This document shows positions 45,387 to 56,245 of a stretch of 64,000 bases of DNA, one piece after another. The position numbers and the translations under genes were made by a program. The stretch covers positions 8,308,001 to 8,372,000 of the forward strand of contig NC_064220.1 in NCBI RefSeq assembly GCF_023101765.2. The letters run 5' to 3'. This stretch comes from Spodoptera frugiperda. Lineage: Eukaryota > Arthropoda > Insecta > Lepidoptera > Noctuidae. The notes beneath the pieces are model-generated. The model saw only the letters and a list, made by a program, of their open reading frames with translations. It searched no databases and was not told where the DNA came from. Within the stretch, counting starts at the first letter, position 1. Every line of letters starts with the position of its first letter.

Positions 45387-45516
45387 TACTCTTCAGTACT
45401 GCGAGGACCGCCCGGAGGACACTGTAGAACATACAGTGGCGGTGTGCCCTGCGTGGGCTGAGCACCGCCAAGTCCTCAGGGATGTGGTCTGCGACGGCGA
45501 CCTCTCCACCACCACA
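45387..45516 (+). pseudogene. LINE ORF2 C-terminal fragment (zinc-finger-like)
   Basis: Frame open to TAG at 45517-45519. It encodes YCEDRPEDTVEHTVAVCPAW followed by AEHRQVLRDVVCDGD. The C-x-ED-x(4)EHT-x(3-4)-CPAW spacing is the cysteine-histidine motif found after the RT domain of R1/Jockey-type LINE ORF2 proteins. Only about 43 codons remain, with no start and an early stop. Confidence 0.7.
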
Positions 45517-45519
45517 TAG

Positions 45520-47131
45520 AAAAACATTAAACGTTTGGTAGAAATAAGAGGCGGAATTTTCGCAATTGTCAGAAGTTACAATCAACTAAGGCTCTCTAAT
45601 CTGATGCCTATTTCAATTAGTTTTACTGATCGTGAAACTAAGAATGGGAAAAATATAAACATAGTCATATTTACAGTATATAGGTATATAGTCATACAAA
45701 TTTGAGGCACAATATCAGAGTAGAAGTTAAATTGAAAATTGAGTAATAAGTACTTATAAAACTCCTTATTTTTTCATTACCCTTTGTTTTCAATATTAGC
45801 AGAAAGATATATAGAACTACTACTCGCAGGATTTTTAATTAATTAATTTTACACACGAGAAGGTAGCATCTCCTCTATAAAGATCCCATCAAGCATCCTT
45901 TGTTGAGGCCAGTCTGATTTAATTGCGTGCAGCGTTAATTGGCCATTGTCCGGTAATATTCTGCCCTCGCCCTCACTTGACTATAGCCAATTGTTTTGTG
46001 GCCCATTGCCTTGTGCCCGGTCTCCTAATGCCCAGTCGTGATGTTGCCCACCGTTTAGATATCGATTGAGATGTTTTTGGGATTAATTAATCTTATTGTT
46101 TTTAGCTTAAAGCGGCACTGAACTGTTTCGTCGTAACGGTGTGTGTGATAGTTCTTTTTTAATTTTTGCGTTAAGTAGATGGCGCTACTACTGATTAAAG
46201 CGCAGTCAAATTAATTACTGTTATTGGTCTTAAACTGATTCAATTGTAATTAAAGGTTTCATATATTAAATTTATTTTATGAAAGGTTAATCGTACTTGA
46301 ATGGAAAAAGGGAAACGCTTGCATAACCTAACTGCTAGAAAACGCTAATTCCAAAATGTTACTAAGAACGATTCCCCAACAAACAAACCAACAAGTTTTT
46401 CCAGTTACATAAGAAAATGTCGTGAAAACATTTCCTCTGGCAACTACCAGAAACAATATCACATTTCTCCAGCCCCAGATCATGAGATTACGTACAAAAT
46501 GCACTATAAACAATAAGGAAAGACTTTACGACAAAAACGTAACAACTTCCAAGTCTCACACAGGACAAAGACTTTAAAAGAACCTGCCTCACTGTTCCCT
46601 GAATCATATACATAATCATAATAATTAAATGTCGCAATGAGAAGCGTTATCAGGTAGACGCAAAATGATGCTACTGACCAGACCTCGTCAGCAAACACCA
46701 CAACTTTTATAAAATAATCAGCATACATTGCAGAGTTTGTACTGTAGTAAAATTCTGTTGATGGAACAAAAAAGGCAATGGATGGTGTACAAGGAAAATT
46801 GGTCGTAATGTCAAAGATGCAACAGTGCAGTAAAGTGTCAGACTGAAAACCAGTTAGGCAAATTATCTGCAAAGAATCAGTGGCTCCACCTGCCGGTCTG
46901 TACGGCAGTTATTTATTTATGTATTCTGTGTTGCAAAGTTCGCGTGATGAGACGCAATGTATTGTTGTAAAAGGCTTGCGTAGCCGGTTTTATTTTTAAC
47001 TGTTGATACTATTTTAATAAACTTTGGTATGTATTAGAAATAGAGGTTGTTTTATTTATGGAGGGCGGTGTTTGTAAAGGCGATTAAATGTTGAGACAAT
47101 TTTTCTTGAGTTTGTTTATAGATGGATAAAT
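45520..47131. other. Mostly unassigned DNA
   Basis: GC-richer unique text at 45885-46060 with loosely repeated 'gccca.tg' words. A 122-codon minus-strand frame lies at 46504-46872 (extends upstream open to about 46905), hydrophobic and Cys/Phe/Tyr-rich, followed by another small frame 46328-46513. I cannot link either to a family. Confidence 0.35.
46504..46905 (-). CDS. Possible decayed membrane-protein fragment
   Basis: I do not recognise this product. The frame is open for about 134 codons on the minus strand with a hydrophobic segment around VASFCVYLITLLIATF. No family motif, splice context or homologous repeat is visible. A chance frame in Phe/Tyr/Leu-biased sequence is quite possible; length is its only support. 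Confidence 0.2.
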   Translation of the reverse strand, partial: PYRPAGGATDSLQIICLTGFQSDTLLHCCIFDITTNFPCTPSIAFFVPSTEFYYSTNSAMYADYFIKVVVFADEVWSVASFCVYLITLLIATFNYYDYVYDSGNSEAGSFKVFVLCETWKLLRFCRKVFPYCL

Positions 47132-47298
47132 AGTGACTGCCTCGTTGGCCGAGTGGTTGCAAGTGCGACTGCCGGGTAAGGGGTCTCGGGTTCGATTCCC
47201 GGGTCGGGCGAAGTATTACTGTGCTTCTTTCGGTTTTTCGAAAATTTCTCAGTAGTAGCACGGAGTCTGGAATTGTGCCGTAAAAAGGCGTGTCGATA
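47132..47298 (+). repeat. S1 SINE, 3'-deleted
   Basis: Good head ('gactgcctcgttggccgagt', box B about 47186-47201); after 'ctggaattgtgcc' the body jumps to 'gtaaaaaggcgtg', the tail end, so about 110 bp are deleted. Confidence 0.8.
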
Positions 47299-47320
47299 TA
47301 ATAAAAAAAAATGGTAATCA

Positions 47321-47415
47321 ATCAAAGTCAAAATTATTTATTTCAAATAGACCGGGAAGGCACTTTTGAACGTCAAAGCGGACGGTCAGTCCTCTAGTGA
47401 AACTCATTGCGTAAT
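47321..47415 (-). repeat. (TTTGAC)-tailed non-LTR 3' end
   Basis: Reversed match to 21440-21535, with 'caaagtcaaaattatttatt' at the tail and 'gggaaggcacttttgaacgt'. Confidence 0.65.
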
Positions 47416-47936
47416 AGGACATCAATGTTTTGCTAAGACATGTTTAAGTTAGATAGTACAAGCCTTGATTTTAAATAAGAAGGACTTGACTACATAACCA
47501 TATCGTTAAGGTTTGAATATAAAACCAAAAAAAAAACACAAAACAAACAAAGCCATTAACAGACAACTCACTCAAACAAACACAATAAACAATAAGTAGA
47601 TAGACAATAATAAATTGTTTGAAACTTCTAAACAAAATATTCCCCGCATTAAACGTTGAGGATTTTTCAATCATCTACACAGCAGGTTGTCTAATTATAA
47701 GTATAATGATACATCCTATAAGTGCGGCAAGAAAAACTAATGTTCCCATAACAAACATTATAATAACGAATAATAATTCGTAATTAGTAATTGTGTAACA
47801 AAAACTATTTGTGTTTAATGGAGCATAAAAAATTTGTGGTACCTATTTGAATTTGAATTTGAAACACTTATTCGTGATTGACTTTTATAAGTGATTATTC
47901 GGCTTTGATTTTACGAATTAACACAATATTATTTTG

Positions 47937-48290
47937 TTTTACGGCTTACTCACGTAACTACTTGATAAGGAACTCTACTAATTTCAAGCCATGCTTTTTT
48001 TTTTGAGGGTGGAAAATCATCCAATGACTTCTCCCGCCTTGGGCGAGGCGAGAGGGAGTGTCAGACTCTTACTGACTAAAAACCACCTCGTTCCTACTCC
48101 TGCTTTTCGGGCCGGAGCCCCGGTAAACGCGCTAGGTAGTCCGCAGCTCCGGATCAGGCATCAGCCCTACTGGGCCCCTTCTGTGGTGGTCTGATGGCTC
48201 TTTGTGTGGTGGTCTGATGGCTCTTTGCATGCTAGGGACTCAAGTTCATGAGCCGCGACACACGCCTCGGCGACTGTCGCTAGTCTGATA
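47937..48290. mobile_element. MITE of the TACTCACGTAA group, split by F2
   Basis: Left part 47937-47989 ('acggcttactcacgtaacta', 'aatttcaagccatgc') and right part 48233-48290 match, reversed, the centre and arm of 52282-52462. An F2 element sits between them. The far terminal repeat is not found. Confidence 0.6.
47995..48227 (-). mobile_element. F2 element, longest copy, in a MITE
   Basis: Flanked by CATGC at 47990-47994 and 48228-48232. T-run at 47995-48004 marks the A-tail. The sense 5' end carries the 'cagccctactgggcccc' extension and a tandem 'gtggtctgatggctctttg' doublet. The interrupted MITE confirms the insertion boundaries. Confidence 0.8.
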
Positions 48291-48554
48291 GTTAAATGAG
48301 GAAGCCTAAAACATCATAATTAATATAGTATGTCTTACGAAAGTTATATTACAAAATCGATTAAAGTGAATTCATTAATCATTGATATTCGTAATATGGA
48401 TGATTACTGCGCATTAACTTCTTGAGCTAATGAAAATGCTTATTATCGTCCCACCTTCTTGTGGTTTGCAGAGGTGAAAACGTTCGTTCTTGAACGTAGA
48501 ATTTAGAAAAAGGCGTCATTTTTTTGATAAAAACGTTCACATTTGATATACTAA

Positions 48555-48718
48555 TTGTTGTGGGTGCGTTTTACTAACACAGAATGTCACATGCACATGA
48601 CACCCAGACCCGAAACACAACTTTGTGGATCACACAAAGAGTTGCTCCGTGCGGGAATCGAATCCGCTACCCGTTACACGGCAGCTAGTTGCCCAGCCAC
48701 CGCGCCAACCGTGCAGTC
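48555..48718 (-). repeat. S2 SINE, 3'-truncated
   Basis: Head with 'agccaccgcgccaaccgtgc' at the high end, box B at about 48655-48672, tail cut at 'ttgttgtgggtgcg'. Confidence 0.75.
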
Positions 48719-48787
48719 AATTTTATAGCGGTGATAATGGGAAAAACAACATGAACCTAGATACATAATAAGTTAAAGATACATACA

Positions 48788-48845
48788 CACAGGCAGAGAT
48801 GCACATTACGGCACGTGATGCCGATTTACAATGTACACCCACTTT
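48788..48845 (-). repeat. S1 SINE fragment
   Basis: 'ggcagagatgcacattacgg', 'cacgtgatgccg', 'caatgtacacccactttt'. Confidence 0.6.
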
Positions 48846-48867
48846 TCTTAAAAATAGATATAGGTAC

Positions 48868-49103
48868 TTTAAGTGTGGGAGAGCCATGATTCGGCACGAA
48901 TTGGCGAGCTATACCGGAGTGAGACCACGGCCTCACAGAAAACCGACGTGAAACAACGCTTGCCTTATGTAAGTGAGGTTACCGGAGGCTCAATTTCCCT
49001 CCTTCCCAATCTCCGATTCCCCAACAACCCTTAAATTCCTATACTGCAAAAGTTTATGTGTCCATGGGCTGCTGATCGGTCTGCTCGTTTACCAGCCCGG
49101 TTT
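48868..49103 (+). repeat. F3 element with internal deletion
   Basis: Sense plus: 'gtgggagagccatgattcgg' to 'tttaccag'. The part between 'ttaaattcct' and 'gtgtccatggg' is shortened. Its 3' A-tail is missing where F2 starts. Confidence 0.7.
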
Positions 49104-49261
49104 GATCCCGGAGCTGCGGACTACCTAGCGGGTTTACCGGGGCCACTGCTCGAAAAGCAGGAGTAGGAATGGGGTAATTTTTAGTCAATAAGAGTTTAAC
49201 ACTCCCTCTCGTCTCACCCTAGGCGGGAGAAGTCATTGGATGATTTTCCCCCCTCAAAAAG
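49104..49261 (+). repeat. F2 element, plus orientation
   Basis: Begins 'gatcccggagctgcggacta', the common F2 5' end, and ends 'ccccctcaaaaa'. Directly follows F3. Confidence 0.7.
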
Positions 49262-50934
49262 GGGTATCTACCTTAAAAGACATGGCTAAACCAAAGTATG
49301 GACGTCGTAACCCGTACAAATAAATATTGTATAAATATGGTACCTAGCAATAAATAAAGCCGCGTAATTAAAGATTGATATTTTGTAGTTAAGAAGGTCC
49401 AGAAACTTGGCATATCTGCGCAATCCTGATAATAAAGTAGCGCTCCTACGTCAAACAACGTTACAAAATCTTCAAAATATAACATTGCTCTGAACTTTTA
49501 CCAAGGCGTTTTGAGGTACCTGAGCCGAAAGTTATTTATATATGAGGTAGATAGGTAAACAATTCTGCTTATACTAGATAATGAACACAAAGTAACCAAG
49601 GACAAACACAAAATATATAGTAAGATTGTGCAATCTTATACAAAATATATATTTTGTGTCGATCAAAACATTTACAATTATTTGGTTTCAGAAAAAAGTC
49701 ATTATATTACCGTTATTAAAAATTGATGTACGTTTAATTATTTCGATTTGATTTTCGGGGAAACTAATGTCCTAATAATAGCTTGCAGTACCTACTTCCG
49801 TGTTGTCATGTCAAACCACAACAGAAAAAAATCAATTATGAAACTTATTTTTTGTTAATTTTTGTTCACCAAGTTATAAGAATTAGTTAAACACAAAATA
49901 ATTCATAAGTGAATATTTAAATGATACGGGTTAGCGTGAAATTCGTATTCTTGTTATTATGCCTGGGTCAGTCATTTAGCCATCTCCTTTTAGGATAGTT
50001 TAATGAAAACAGACCTATCTATAGGGGAATAAACTTAACCTTTTAAATGAAATCTCCAACCTGCCTGTCAAGCTTGAAGATTACTTATAGCAAACTCTAT
50101 TTTACAATAGGTACATGCAAATCAGATTCGAAAACTTATATCAATAAAAAACTCGCATTACTTTCATATCAACAAACGAATCGAACTTTATTACTGTACC
50201 AATAAGAAAACAAATAAAAAATCGTTATTAAAGTAAAAATAACTCGGCAAGTAACATTGGTATGCGTTACTAAAACAAACACAAAGGCTGCGCGGGCGCA
50301 TTTGAAATGATAATAAAACGGACAAATGAAATCGCACACTTAACCGTATCTTTGTGATGCGCTCGGACAAAGTGGATGGATTATAGGGATGCATCCTGTG
50401 TCCCGGGGTCCCGGGAACGGGATAAATCAATTTTACTAAGTTTTACCAAGACGCTTACATAGAGTAAAATTTAGAAAGATCCTTTTGGTAAGGAATTCAA
50501 TATTAAACGGAATGTTTTTTCTTGTTTATTAAAACGTTTTAAAAGTACAACAAAATTCTGAAATACATTTAGGTATACATATAGTGTACCGCCTGAAACA
50601 AATCAACAACTTCATGCTACACACCTACCTTATATGGTATCGTTGTAGCGGCTCAAAAATCTACCTAAAATTAATATTTCTCAAAAAAAAATACAACCTA
50701 TCCCATACAGATTCCCGGTAAAAACCCGGGATTACCACATCCCACTGCACTGCAAGACGAACACGACTAGTATCGTAATATTTGCGAATAATCCTCAAAC
50801 AGGTAATACTATACACTGGCCACATTGAGGAGACTCAGATAAAGAAAATATCAAGACTATTATAGCCCGTCGCACGCACGTCGCTCTCTCGCACGATTTG
50901 TATGGATATGACAATGTCAAATTGATATTTTGAA
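49262..50934. other. Unassigned DNA with one AT hairpin
   Basis: A hairpin of about 50 bp at 49607-49658 pairs 'acacaaaatatata' with 'tatatattttgtgt' around 'taagattgtgcaatctta'. GC-rich words near 50395-50420 ('cccggggtcccggga') are a local palindrome. Nothing else is recognised. Confidence 0.4.
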
Positions 50935-50990
50935 ATGAATTATAACTGCCTCGTCGGTCGAGTAATTGCAAGAGCGACTGCCGGGCAAGG
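50935..50990 (+). repeat. Left 56-bp direct repeat (includes S1 head)
   Basis: Matches 51167-51222 at 54 of 56 positions. It includes host bases ATGAATTAT and the first part of an S1 SINE. Confidence 0.85.
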
Positions 50991-51000
50991 AGTCTCGGGG

Positions 51001-51166
51001 TTTTTTTTTTGAGGGGGGATAATCATCCAATGACTTCTCCCGCCTTGGGCGAGACGGGAGGGAGTGTCAGACTCTTACTGAATAAAAACCACCCCATTCC
51101 TACTCCTGCTTTTCGAGCCGGAGTCCCGGTAACCCGCTACCGCTAGGTAGTCCGCAGCTCCGGATC
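51001..51166 (-). mobile_element. F2 element inside S1
   Basis: Starts with a T-run and ends 'ctccggatc' at the common F2 5' point. It contains a small tandem slip 'cccgctaccgctaggtag'. Flanked by 56-bp direct repeats. Confidence 0.8.
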
Positions 51167-51414
51167 ATGAATTATGACTGCCTCGTCGGTCGAGTAATTG
51201 CAAAAGCGACTGCCGGGCAAGGGGTTGGACAAAGAATTGCTGGTCTTTTTTCGGTTTTTCTAAAATTTCTCAGTAGTAGCACGGAGTCTGGAATTGTACC
51301 CATTACATGGCCCCTATTTCATAGGACTTATAACACAAATAGTGAAAAGTGAGAGACATTACGTGCCATAATGTGCACCTCTGCCTACCCCTTCGGGGAT
51401 TAAAGGCATGACGT
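51167..51414 (+). repeat. S1 SINE lacking box B
   Basis: Second copy of the S1 head (51174-51222) then the body and tail to 'gggattaaaggcatgacgtt'. A ~20-bp deletion after 'aaggggt' removes the box-B segment present in other copies, so internal polymerase III initiation should be lost. Confidence 0.8.
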
Positions 51415-51821
51415 TATAAAAAAAAGTATGTTTCACGAAAGTTATAATAAAACCCATAAAAGCACATCCACACAACGCGAACATGTCAGTCGACTATATC
51501 TTTTGTAGTTTCGCATCCAGCGCGCTGTCATACGGCGGAGCTTAGCGAATTAACACCGAAGTTAAGTTGCATTATGTGCAGTGCCTTTTACAACGCCGCA
51601 CCTCTCATACCGCTACTTCAACCAAAGTGGAGCAGTAAGACCAGTCGATACAATTGTTCGTTTTGTTGCTGAGTCATACATTCGTGTGTAAATTATTGGC
51701 AGTAGATTTATTGTGGTAATTCCTGCTAAGTGTTTAGTTTTATTTGATGCTAATTGTTAAGAGCTCCTCGGCTTTATATAAGTCAGGAGTATTCTATTGT
51801 TTTCGTAACGTGGTTTTTTGT

Positions 51822-51914
51822 ACGACTCTTGCTGACTAAAACCACCTTGTTCCTACCCCTGCTTTTCGAGCTAGAGCTCCGGTAAACTCGCTAGGTATTC
51901 CGCAGCTCCGGATG
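51822..51914 (-). repeat. F2 5' fragment
   Basis: 'cgactcttgctgactaaaac' to 'cgcagctccggatg'; tail half missing. Confidence 0.65.
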
Positions 51915-52082
51915 AAAATGAGGCTAAATTACGCATTGGTAATAATAAAACCAATGTTCTACTTTAAAATTTCTAGTAAAACATTATTACAACTTAACAC
52001 GGAGTAGATATTAGCTCTATTAGAACTGAATTGTATGTGCTTTATGAAAATAAGCCTTAAAAGTCATAAACTTCTTTCTGAA

Positions 52083-52267
52083 TCCTATTACATAATACAA
52101 TTATAAAAGCAAAAGTTTGTATGTTTGTTTCTTTGTTTGTTACTTCTTCACATCACAATGACTGAAGGGATCTGAAATTTGGAATAGGGGTAGATTATGG
52201 TCTGGACTAACACTTAGGTAACTTTTTGTCCCACGGGAATACGAGAGAAGTCACTGACAGTAGCTAG
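52083..52267 (+). mobile_element. Helitron-like element with CTAG end
   Basis: Opening 'aattataaaagcaaaagttt', TTTG runs, 'ctgaaatttggaataggggt', and end 'gacagtagCTAG' (52264-52267) followed by T. The 5' TC is not clear. Confidence 0.6.
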
Positions 52268-52281
52268 TGAATAATATTATG

Positions 52282-52462
52282 TTATCGGCTTACTCACGTA
52301 ACGTTTTGACGAGGAACTCAAAGGACTGTAAAAGAAAGGACAATCGCGACAATTGCAGCGCCGCGTCGTGTGTCGCAGAATGCTGCTCATGAATATGAGC
52401 CTCTAGCATGGCTTGAAACTAGTCGAGTTCCTCGTCAAAACGTTACGTGAGTAAGCCGATAA
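52282..52462. mobile_element. MITE with perfect 38-bp inverted repeats
   Basis: 52282-52319 and 52425-52462 are exact reverse complements (TTATCGGCTTACTCACGTAA...). The 105-bp centre has 'gcgccgcgtcgtgtgtcgca'. It lies 14 bp after the CTAG end of the preceding Helitron-like element. The centre matches the split MITE at 47937-48290. Confidence 0.85.
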
Positions 52463-52984
52463 TATAATAATTAATTTAGTATGTCTCACGAAAGTTACAA
52501 TAAAATAAACAAATGCGTTACAATACAGCTTTATACAAACTAACCTTCTGAAACTCACCTGCATAGTGACAAACACCACTATAGTGTTGTTACCAATGTG
52601 TTAGTATGTGTTGTACAACATGTTAAATGTTAATTACACACACAGATTTCCTACAATCTAGTCTTAGGTTTTGATATAAAGTCCTAGGTTTAATTTCCTG
52701 TGTTACATAATAAGTAGTTATTTTGTTGCTATTGTTGTTTGCATTAATTTGATTAGAAATAACGATAGACTAAGTTTTATAGTTAAACGTAGCCATTATT
52801 AATTACTACGGGCAGTTTAATAGGCATCATTCGCGCTGCTTATCTGGGTACTAAAGATTTTGAGGATCGTTTCCTCACGCCTTTCTTCTACTGCATTTGA
52901 TTTTGACTTAATTTAGAATGCAAACAATGTTACTCAAGATGCCATGCTACTTATAAGAATGTTTAATTAGTAGTAGACTGCGCA

Positions 52985-53080
52985 CCGTCGCCGCGTCTAC
53001 GCACATGTTCATGGTCCCTCTGTGACTCGAAATTATTAGAGCTTTTCTCCATTAATATACGTGAGTAAACCGTGATTTTT
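52985..53080. repeat. TTAA-MITE right part
   Basis: 'gtgactcgaaattattagag', 'ttctccattaat', 'cgtgagtaaaccgtgatttt' match the right half of 42882-43011. Left end absent. Confidence 0.6.
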
Positions 53081-53957
53081 ATGTCTCACGATCGTCATTG
53101 TAAAAATTAACAATTTGCCCGATTCAAATGTAAATTCGTTCTTCGCAATCATATTATTTATTTTGCGACGTTTTAATCAACGAGACAGTCATTGGCATCA
53201 TGTTTTGAAAATGATCTTTAATATATTACACCATTATATACCATTTCCTACAAAAACAACCAACCGTGAGAAAAAACAACTAGAAAGGTCATCAGATCTT
53301 CGACATAATTAAAAATAATTAAACCACACACAAACGAATACAAGCGATTCAATTTAATTTAATTTCCTATTAAAATTTTCGTAATCACAAACCCGGGTCT
53401 TTAATTAAAAAGTACACATAATCAATTTTGTATAAAACCAATATTTATATCGAGGTTCTAAGCTTAATAAGTATACTAGTCAATTAATTTAAGTCCGGCT
53501 TTCGTTTTAAATAAAGGGTATCATTAAGGACAGATACAATTCTTCAATTGGATCATTAATTAGTCAATTAAAGGGCAGTCTTCCTTATTTTACCTGGTTG
53601 AGTATTCCACGCAAATGAGTATCATAAATTACAGAACAATCGCATTTGACTTAAAGACGTTTGTGCTCGGCGGCAAAATGGACTAAGGATTTGGTTGTAT
53701 TGTGAGCGTTTGATAATAATAATTTATTTAATCATTTTTATTTGTTAAAAGGTACATGTTAAAAACATATAAACGAGTGTACAGTCCGACAAAACTATAT
53801 ACCTAGTTTGTCTGTCGGATCAAAAATCAATAAAATTGGTAAATTTCAGATACATAGAAAGATAGAGATTTACGGATTGTGCAAGGAATGCTATGAAAGG
53901 ATATTGAAAGACGAAGAAGAATGATATTTCTAGTTTTTTTTTCTCACGGAATACGGT
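53081..53957. other. Unassigned AT-rich DNA
   Basis: Nothing recognised; short frames only. Confidence 0.4.
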
Positions 53958-54085
53958 AGTTCCCTACTAGTCAAATTCAATACTTTTATCGAAATGTCAA
54001 AAACGATAGTTTTCTATGAATTTTGTAGGAGATCGCAACTTATGACGTCATAAAATTTTTGCGTCAAATAGCATACTTATTTCTC
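53958..54085 (+). repeat. Dispersed repeat CTACTAGTCAAATTC, best copy
   Basis: 'ccctactagtcaaattcaat', 'aaatgtcaaaaacg', 'acttatgacgtcataaaatt', 'gcgtcaaatag'. Partners at 20095-20225 (reversed) and 57546-57640. Confidence 0.6.
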
Positions 54086-54656
54086 AAAAAATAGAAAATT
54101 ATAAAATATTTACAAACAGGATTATTTTGGGATATATCTACAAAGCGATAGGCATATGTTTGGTGGTATGATATTTTTTAAAGACTTATTGAAATGCAGG
54201 CTCGTAATCCTGTCCAAAAAATAAGCTGACAATTGCAACACAAGAAACTTACTAACGCCTTTTCAATCCCGCTGACGTTCAAACCAAATCTTATCAAGCA
54301 TTGCGTGTCGAACCAAAACGTATAACTGGATCCCATTAATACGAACGCATCTGAATGGCCTACATTGTTAATACGTACAATGTATCCTAATGTACCTCAT
54401 ACTGCTTCTAATAAACGCTCCTTGCAAATTAAATGGTTTGAATTGAGCCTGTGTATATTGCACAGGGTAAGATCGAAGAGTATGTTCTCGGCAGAGACTT
54501 AACTTGTTTGCCACACACTTTTTAAAATGATTTTGACCTTATAAGTTGATGTCTTACTTTAATGCTTTCACAGCGCTTATCATTCAATCGACGTTTTTTT
54601 TTTTGTGTAAAATTTTGGTGCATACAATCTGATTACGAATAAATACTATCGAAATC

Positions 54657-54800
54657 TAGTACGAGTTTGCTTTACGTTTAAAGTAAACGAAACGAGAACG
54701 CGTTCGGCGCTTTGATTGGTTGGTTTATTCGAGCCGGCCAATCAGAGCGCCGAACGCGTTCTCGTTTCGTTTTCGTTCAACGCAAAGCAAATTCGTACTA
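54657..54800. mobile_element. Long-arm palindromic MITE
   Basis: Arms of about 64 bp: left TAGTACGAGTTTGCTTTACG... through 'cgagaacgcgttcggcgct', right its reverse complement ending TACTA. A few mismatches sit around 54680-54686. The centre is short ('tggtttattcgagccgg'). A cruciform is possible. No transposase. Confidence 0.8.
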
Positions 54801-54970
54801 AGGGTACCGATTGTGCCCATCTCGTAAATACTAGTAAACTTTAGATAGGAATGAGTTAAGCTAAGCCATAATCAGCCGCTTTCATGGAATAAAAAACGAA
54901 AAATCACATAATAATACCAAGTTACAATATAAGTATTACCAGTCTAAAAGTGTAGGCTTCATTTAGCTTC

Positions 54971-55131
54971 CCGATCCGGAGCTGCGGACAACGTAACAGG
55001 TTACCGGGGCTCCGGCTCCAAGCAGGAGAAGGAACGGGGTGGTTTTTAGTCAGTAAGAGTCTGACACTCCCTTCCGCCTCACCCAAGGCGGGAGAAGTCA
55101 TTGGATGATTTTCCCCCTCAAAAAAAAAGGT
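54971..55131 (+). mobile_element. F2 element with 13-bp target duplication
   Basis: TTCATTTAGCTTC (54958-54970) and TTCATGTAGCTTC (55132-55144), one mismatch. Starts 'ccgatccggagctgcggac', ends 'ccccctcaaaaaaaaagg'. Plus orientation shows the A-tail directly. Confidence 0.85.
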
Positions 55132-55144
55132 TTCATGTAGCTTC

Positions 55145-55837
55145 TATCAACTATCTTACTCATGCCCTTACATACTTAGTGCATTATCATATTAATTCCC
55201 ATTTGTACCAGATATGCACAATTCTGCAAGCATAATGTCGGGATCATGTCCCAACTAGTTTCATATCAGATTTTAATATTGTTCACGATATTATCGACTT
55301 TGGTTATCATACTTAATCGACATTTCTTTTGTTTTTTAATTAAATCTTTGTATCTAGTTTGTCAAGTAGCTATGTTAAGGCATCTTTGTAATCGTTTTCA
55401 ATTAACTTCTAATTATTGTATTATGTTAATCTAGGTCTCAGTTGCGATACAGCTGTTTTATCTAACATACACTTACAATTTTGAAATAATGCTTCTATAC
55501 ACGTGAAGTTGAAATTTTGAAAGACAGAGGCCTGCTTAAATAGCTGGTGGTACTAGTAATACAAGACTCATCACAACAAGTTAATGAATAAAATCAAGCC
55601 GCTGCCGTTCTCAGCAGAGTTGACACGGAACTTGTGCCCACATAACAGTTAGCCGGTCGACAAAGGCATCTAGCTTCGTATAAAAATATCGAGTTGCTTC
55701 TCCAGGCCTTATAAGCAGCACAATAGTAGACGTGCCTTGCGGGACACCAGAGATACTACGTAAATTGCTGCGTTGATCGGATTTTTGCTTTTTTCTCTTA
55801 TGATTTCGTTTTATATGGGAAAGGCTGGTTTTAAATA
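55145..55837. other. Unassigned DNA
   Basis: AT-rich to 55500, then more balanced at 55590-55790 without a recognisable frame or repeat. Confidence 0.35.
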
Positions 55838-55861
55838 ATGTGGATCTATTTGTATGTTAAA

Positions 55862-55975
55862 TACAACTTAAAAATTCCCTTAAAAGGAATAAAAACTAAC
55901 TTAAAACTAAAATAAAGGAAAAAAAGATCTTCTTTAGGCTTAGTACTCGTCCGCATCATCATTTGTATCAGTATG
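55862..55975 (-). pseudogene. LINE 3' end (unit 1)
   Basis: Minus strand: '...gatgcggacgagtactaa' (codons Asp-Ala-Asp-Glu-Tyr-stop), then the UTR 'agttttaagttagtttttat'. Same family as 43236-43425. Confidence 0.55.
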
Positions 55976-56148
55976 TTGGTGTTGATATGGTTGGTAAAAA
56001 TATACTAAAGGATCACAATTGTGGGAAAAGCATACCTACAGCATCTTTGGACGCTGTTATCAATAAATCGAATATCAAAATAACCGAACTACTTTATGCA
56101 GTTTTGTTTTAAGAAAATATAAGGAGAGAACAAAGGAATCACATACCG

Positions 56149-56245
56149 AAAAAAACCCAGTAATACTGTGTCCGACCCGGGAATCAAACCTGAGACCCCC
56201 TTGCCCGGTAGTCGCTCTCGCGACCACTCGACCTACGAGACAGTA
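56149..56245 (-). repeat. S1 SINE head (unit 1)
   Basis: From 'ccgaaaaaaacccagtaata' to 'cgacctacgagacagt'. Body removed. Confidence 0.7.
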
